Shown here one piece after another: positions 4,842 through 5,222 of a DNA stretch of 5,222 nt. Under the pieces are notes generated by a model, which made no database searches, was not told where the DNA came from, and saw nothing but the letters and a program-made list of their open reading frames with translations. Origin of the DNA: an uncultured Clostridia bacterium. Lineage in GTDB: Bacteria; Bacillota; Clostridia; TANB77; CAG-508. The position numbers and the translations under genes are program-made. The first letter of the stretch is position 1. Each line of letters begins with the position of its first letter. Location of the stretch: assembly GCA_934131055.1 (NCBI GenBank), contig CAKOZB010000095.1:1-5222 (forward strand). The letters are read 5' to 3'.

Positions 4842-4847
4842 TCCCCC
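4842..4847 (-). promoter_or_regulatory. Ribosome binding site of nrdG
   Basis: GGGGGA on the minus strand, 6 nt before ATG 4833-4835, supports the chosen start. It is weaker than the canonical AGGAGG seen elsewhere in the window. Confidence 0.65.
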
Positions 4848-4902
4848 ATATTCGTAATTTTTAAAATGAAAATATTTAAAAATTATAGTATTTATATGCC
4901 AG

Positions 4903-4927
4903 TAACCATTATTCTTAAGAATGGTTA
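4903..4927. repeat. Hairpin in the nrdD-nrdG spacer (nrdG-proximal)
   Basis: TAACCATT (4903-4910) pairs perfectly with AATGGTTA (4920-4927) around a 9-nt loop. It directly abuts a second hairpin at 4928-4950. No T-run follows immediately in the operon direction, so it is a poor terminator. An RNA-processing, stability or attenuation role between nrdD and nrdG is possible. Confidence 0.6.
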
Positions 4928-4950
4928 TGCGTAGCTTGAATTTCTACGCA
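4928..4950. repeat. Hairpin in the nrdD-nrdG spacer (nrdD-proximal)
   Basis: TGCGTAG (4928-4934) pairs perfectly with CTACGCA (4944-4950) around a 9-nt loop. It starts 19 nt after the nrdD stop codon in the direction of transcription and stacks end to end with the hairpin at 4903-4927. Confidence 0.6.
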
Positions 4951-4969
4951 CAACCAATTCTAATATTAT

Positions 4970-5222
4970 CTATTTTGATGTTACAGCTTCTTTTTCTTCA
5001 CTATGCTCATGTTTTTCGCATCCACATTTGCATTCATCTTCTTCAACATAATCTTTATTATCTATGTGAAGTACTCTTTCTTTTATTTCTTGAGTTCTTC
5101 CTTTGTTCCAGAAGTTGCTTCCTATATATCCACAAGTTCTTCTTGCGACATTTAATGTATTGTGGTCTCTGTTTCCACAATTTGGGCAATACCATTCTAG
5201 ATTGTCATCTATTTGTATTTCT
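4970..5222 (-). CDS. nrdD: Anaerobic ribonucleoside-triphosphate reductase NrdD, C-terminal part (cut by window edge)
   Basis: NrdD is the catalytic subunit of class III ribonucleotide reductase, which reduces ribonucleoside triphosphates using a glycyl radical. Only the last 83 residues are in the window; the 5' part lies beyond 5222. Visible are CPNC (residues 12-15 of the fragment), one Cys pair of the C-terminal zinc site, and RRTCGYIG (27-34), whose Gly31 is the radical glycine. The 16-residue distance from C15 to G31 equals that between C665 and G681 of E. coli NrdD, which supports the assignment. The family's usual ending GRTQEIKERVLHI follows. After it comes a further tail with C64, C66, C68, H71 and H73 (CKCGCEKHEH) and an acidic stretch, which is longer than the minimal NrdD ending. 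The stop is TAG at 4970-4972. The gene leads an operon with nrdG, its activator, 134 nt downstream. Confidence 0.95.
   Translation of the reverse strand, partial: EIQIDDNLEWYCPNCGNRDHNTLNVARRTCGYIGSNFWNKGRTQEIKERVLHIDNKDYVEEDECKCGCEKHEHSEEKEAVTSK

Noticed and set aside
4564..4857. 97-codon open frame on the plus strand
   Set aside because: It is antisense to nrdG, whose radical SAM motifs are clear; no start signal was seen.
4882..4910. Possible nrdG-specific promoter on the minus strand
   Set aside because: A TATAAT is present at 4882-4887, but no acceptable -35 box is found at 16-18 bp; nrdG is more simply transcribed with nrdD.
1..5222. CRISPR arrays, tRNA or rRNA genes
   Set aside because: No regularly spaced identical repeats, and no cloverleaf or ribosomal RNA segments, were recognised on either strand.

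Overview
The window looks like chromosomal DNA from an A+T-rich anaerobic Gram-positive bacterium, most likely class Clostridia (Bacillota). The evidence is low G+C on both strands, strong AGGAGG-type ribosome binding sites, TTG start use, a class III (anaerobic, oxygen-sensitive) ribonucleotide reductase operon, a Bacillota-type csoR-copZ-copA copper operon, and a clostridial-style Rpn nuclease. Tryptophan is encoded by TGG, so the standard code applies. The species cannot be named from this sequence.

Layout. Positions 1-2910 hold a copper-efflux operon read leftwards: a consensus-like promoter overlapped by a CsoR-type operator (2882-2924), then csoR (copper-sensing repressor), copZ (67-residue copper chaperone), copA (Cu+ P-type ATPase), and a strong hairpin terminator (23-62). 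Positions 2911-3123 are a divergent intergenic region with candidate promoters and a 14-bp perfect palindrome. Positions 3124-4269 carry one rightward gene for a 381-residue Rpn-family PD-(D/E)XK nuclease (also called PDDEXK transposase or YhgA-like). Positions 4298-4350 are a bidirectional terminator shared with the convergent nrdG. Positions 4335-5222 are a leftward nrdD-nrdG operon: the last 83 residues of NrdD (cut by the window edge), a spacer with two adjacent hairpins, and complete nrdG.

How they work together. Copper-bound CsoR should release the promoter, CopZ should carry Cu(I), and CopA should pump it out. NrdG is a radical SAM enzyme that installs the glycyl radical on NrdD for anaerobic deoxyribonucleotide synthesis. 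The rpn gene sits alone between these two housekeeping units.

The most interesting signal is inside rpn. A near-perfect ribosome binding site (4041-4047) stands 9 nt before an in-frame ATG at codon 312. It would produce a separate 70-residue C-terminal protein containing a tract of six four-residue repeats. This matches the gene-within-gene toxin/antitoxin design reported for E. coli rpn genes (long nuclease, short intragenic inhibitor), so this locus is probably a single-gene phage-defence or toxin-antitoxin unit. Secondary points are a csoR start that may be a non-canonical ATT or ATA, a Cys/His-rich tail on NrdD, and an nrdG stop codon buried in a terminator with a duplicated in-frame stop.
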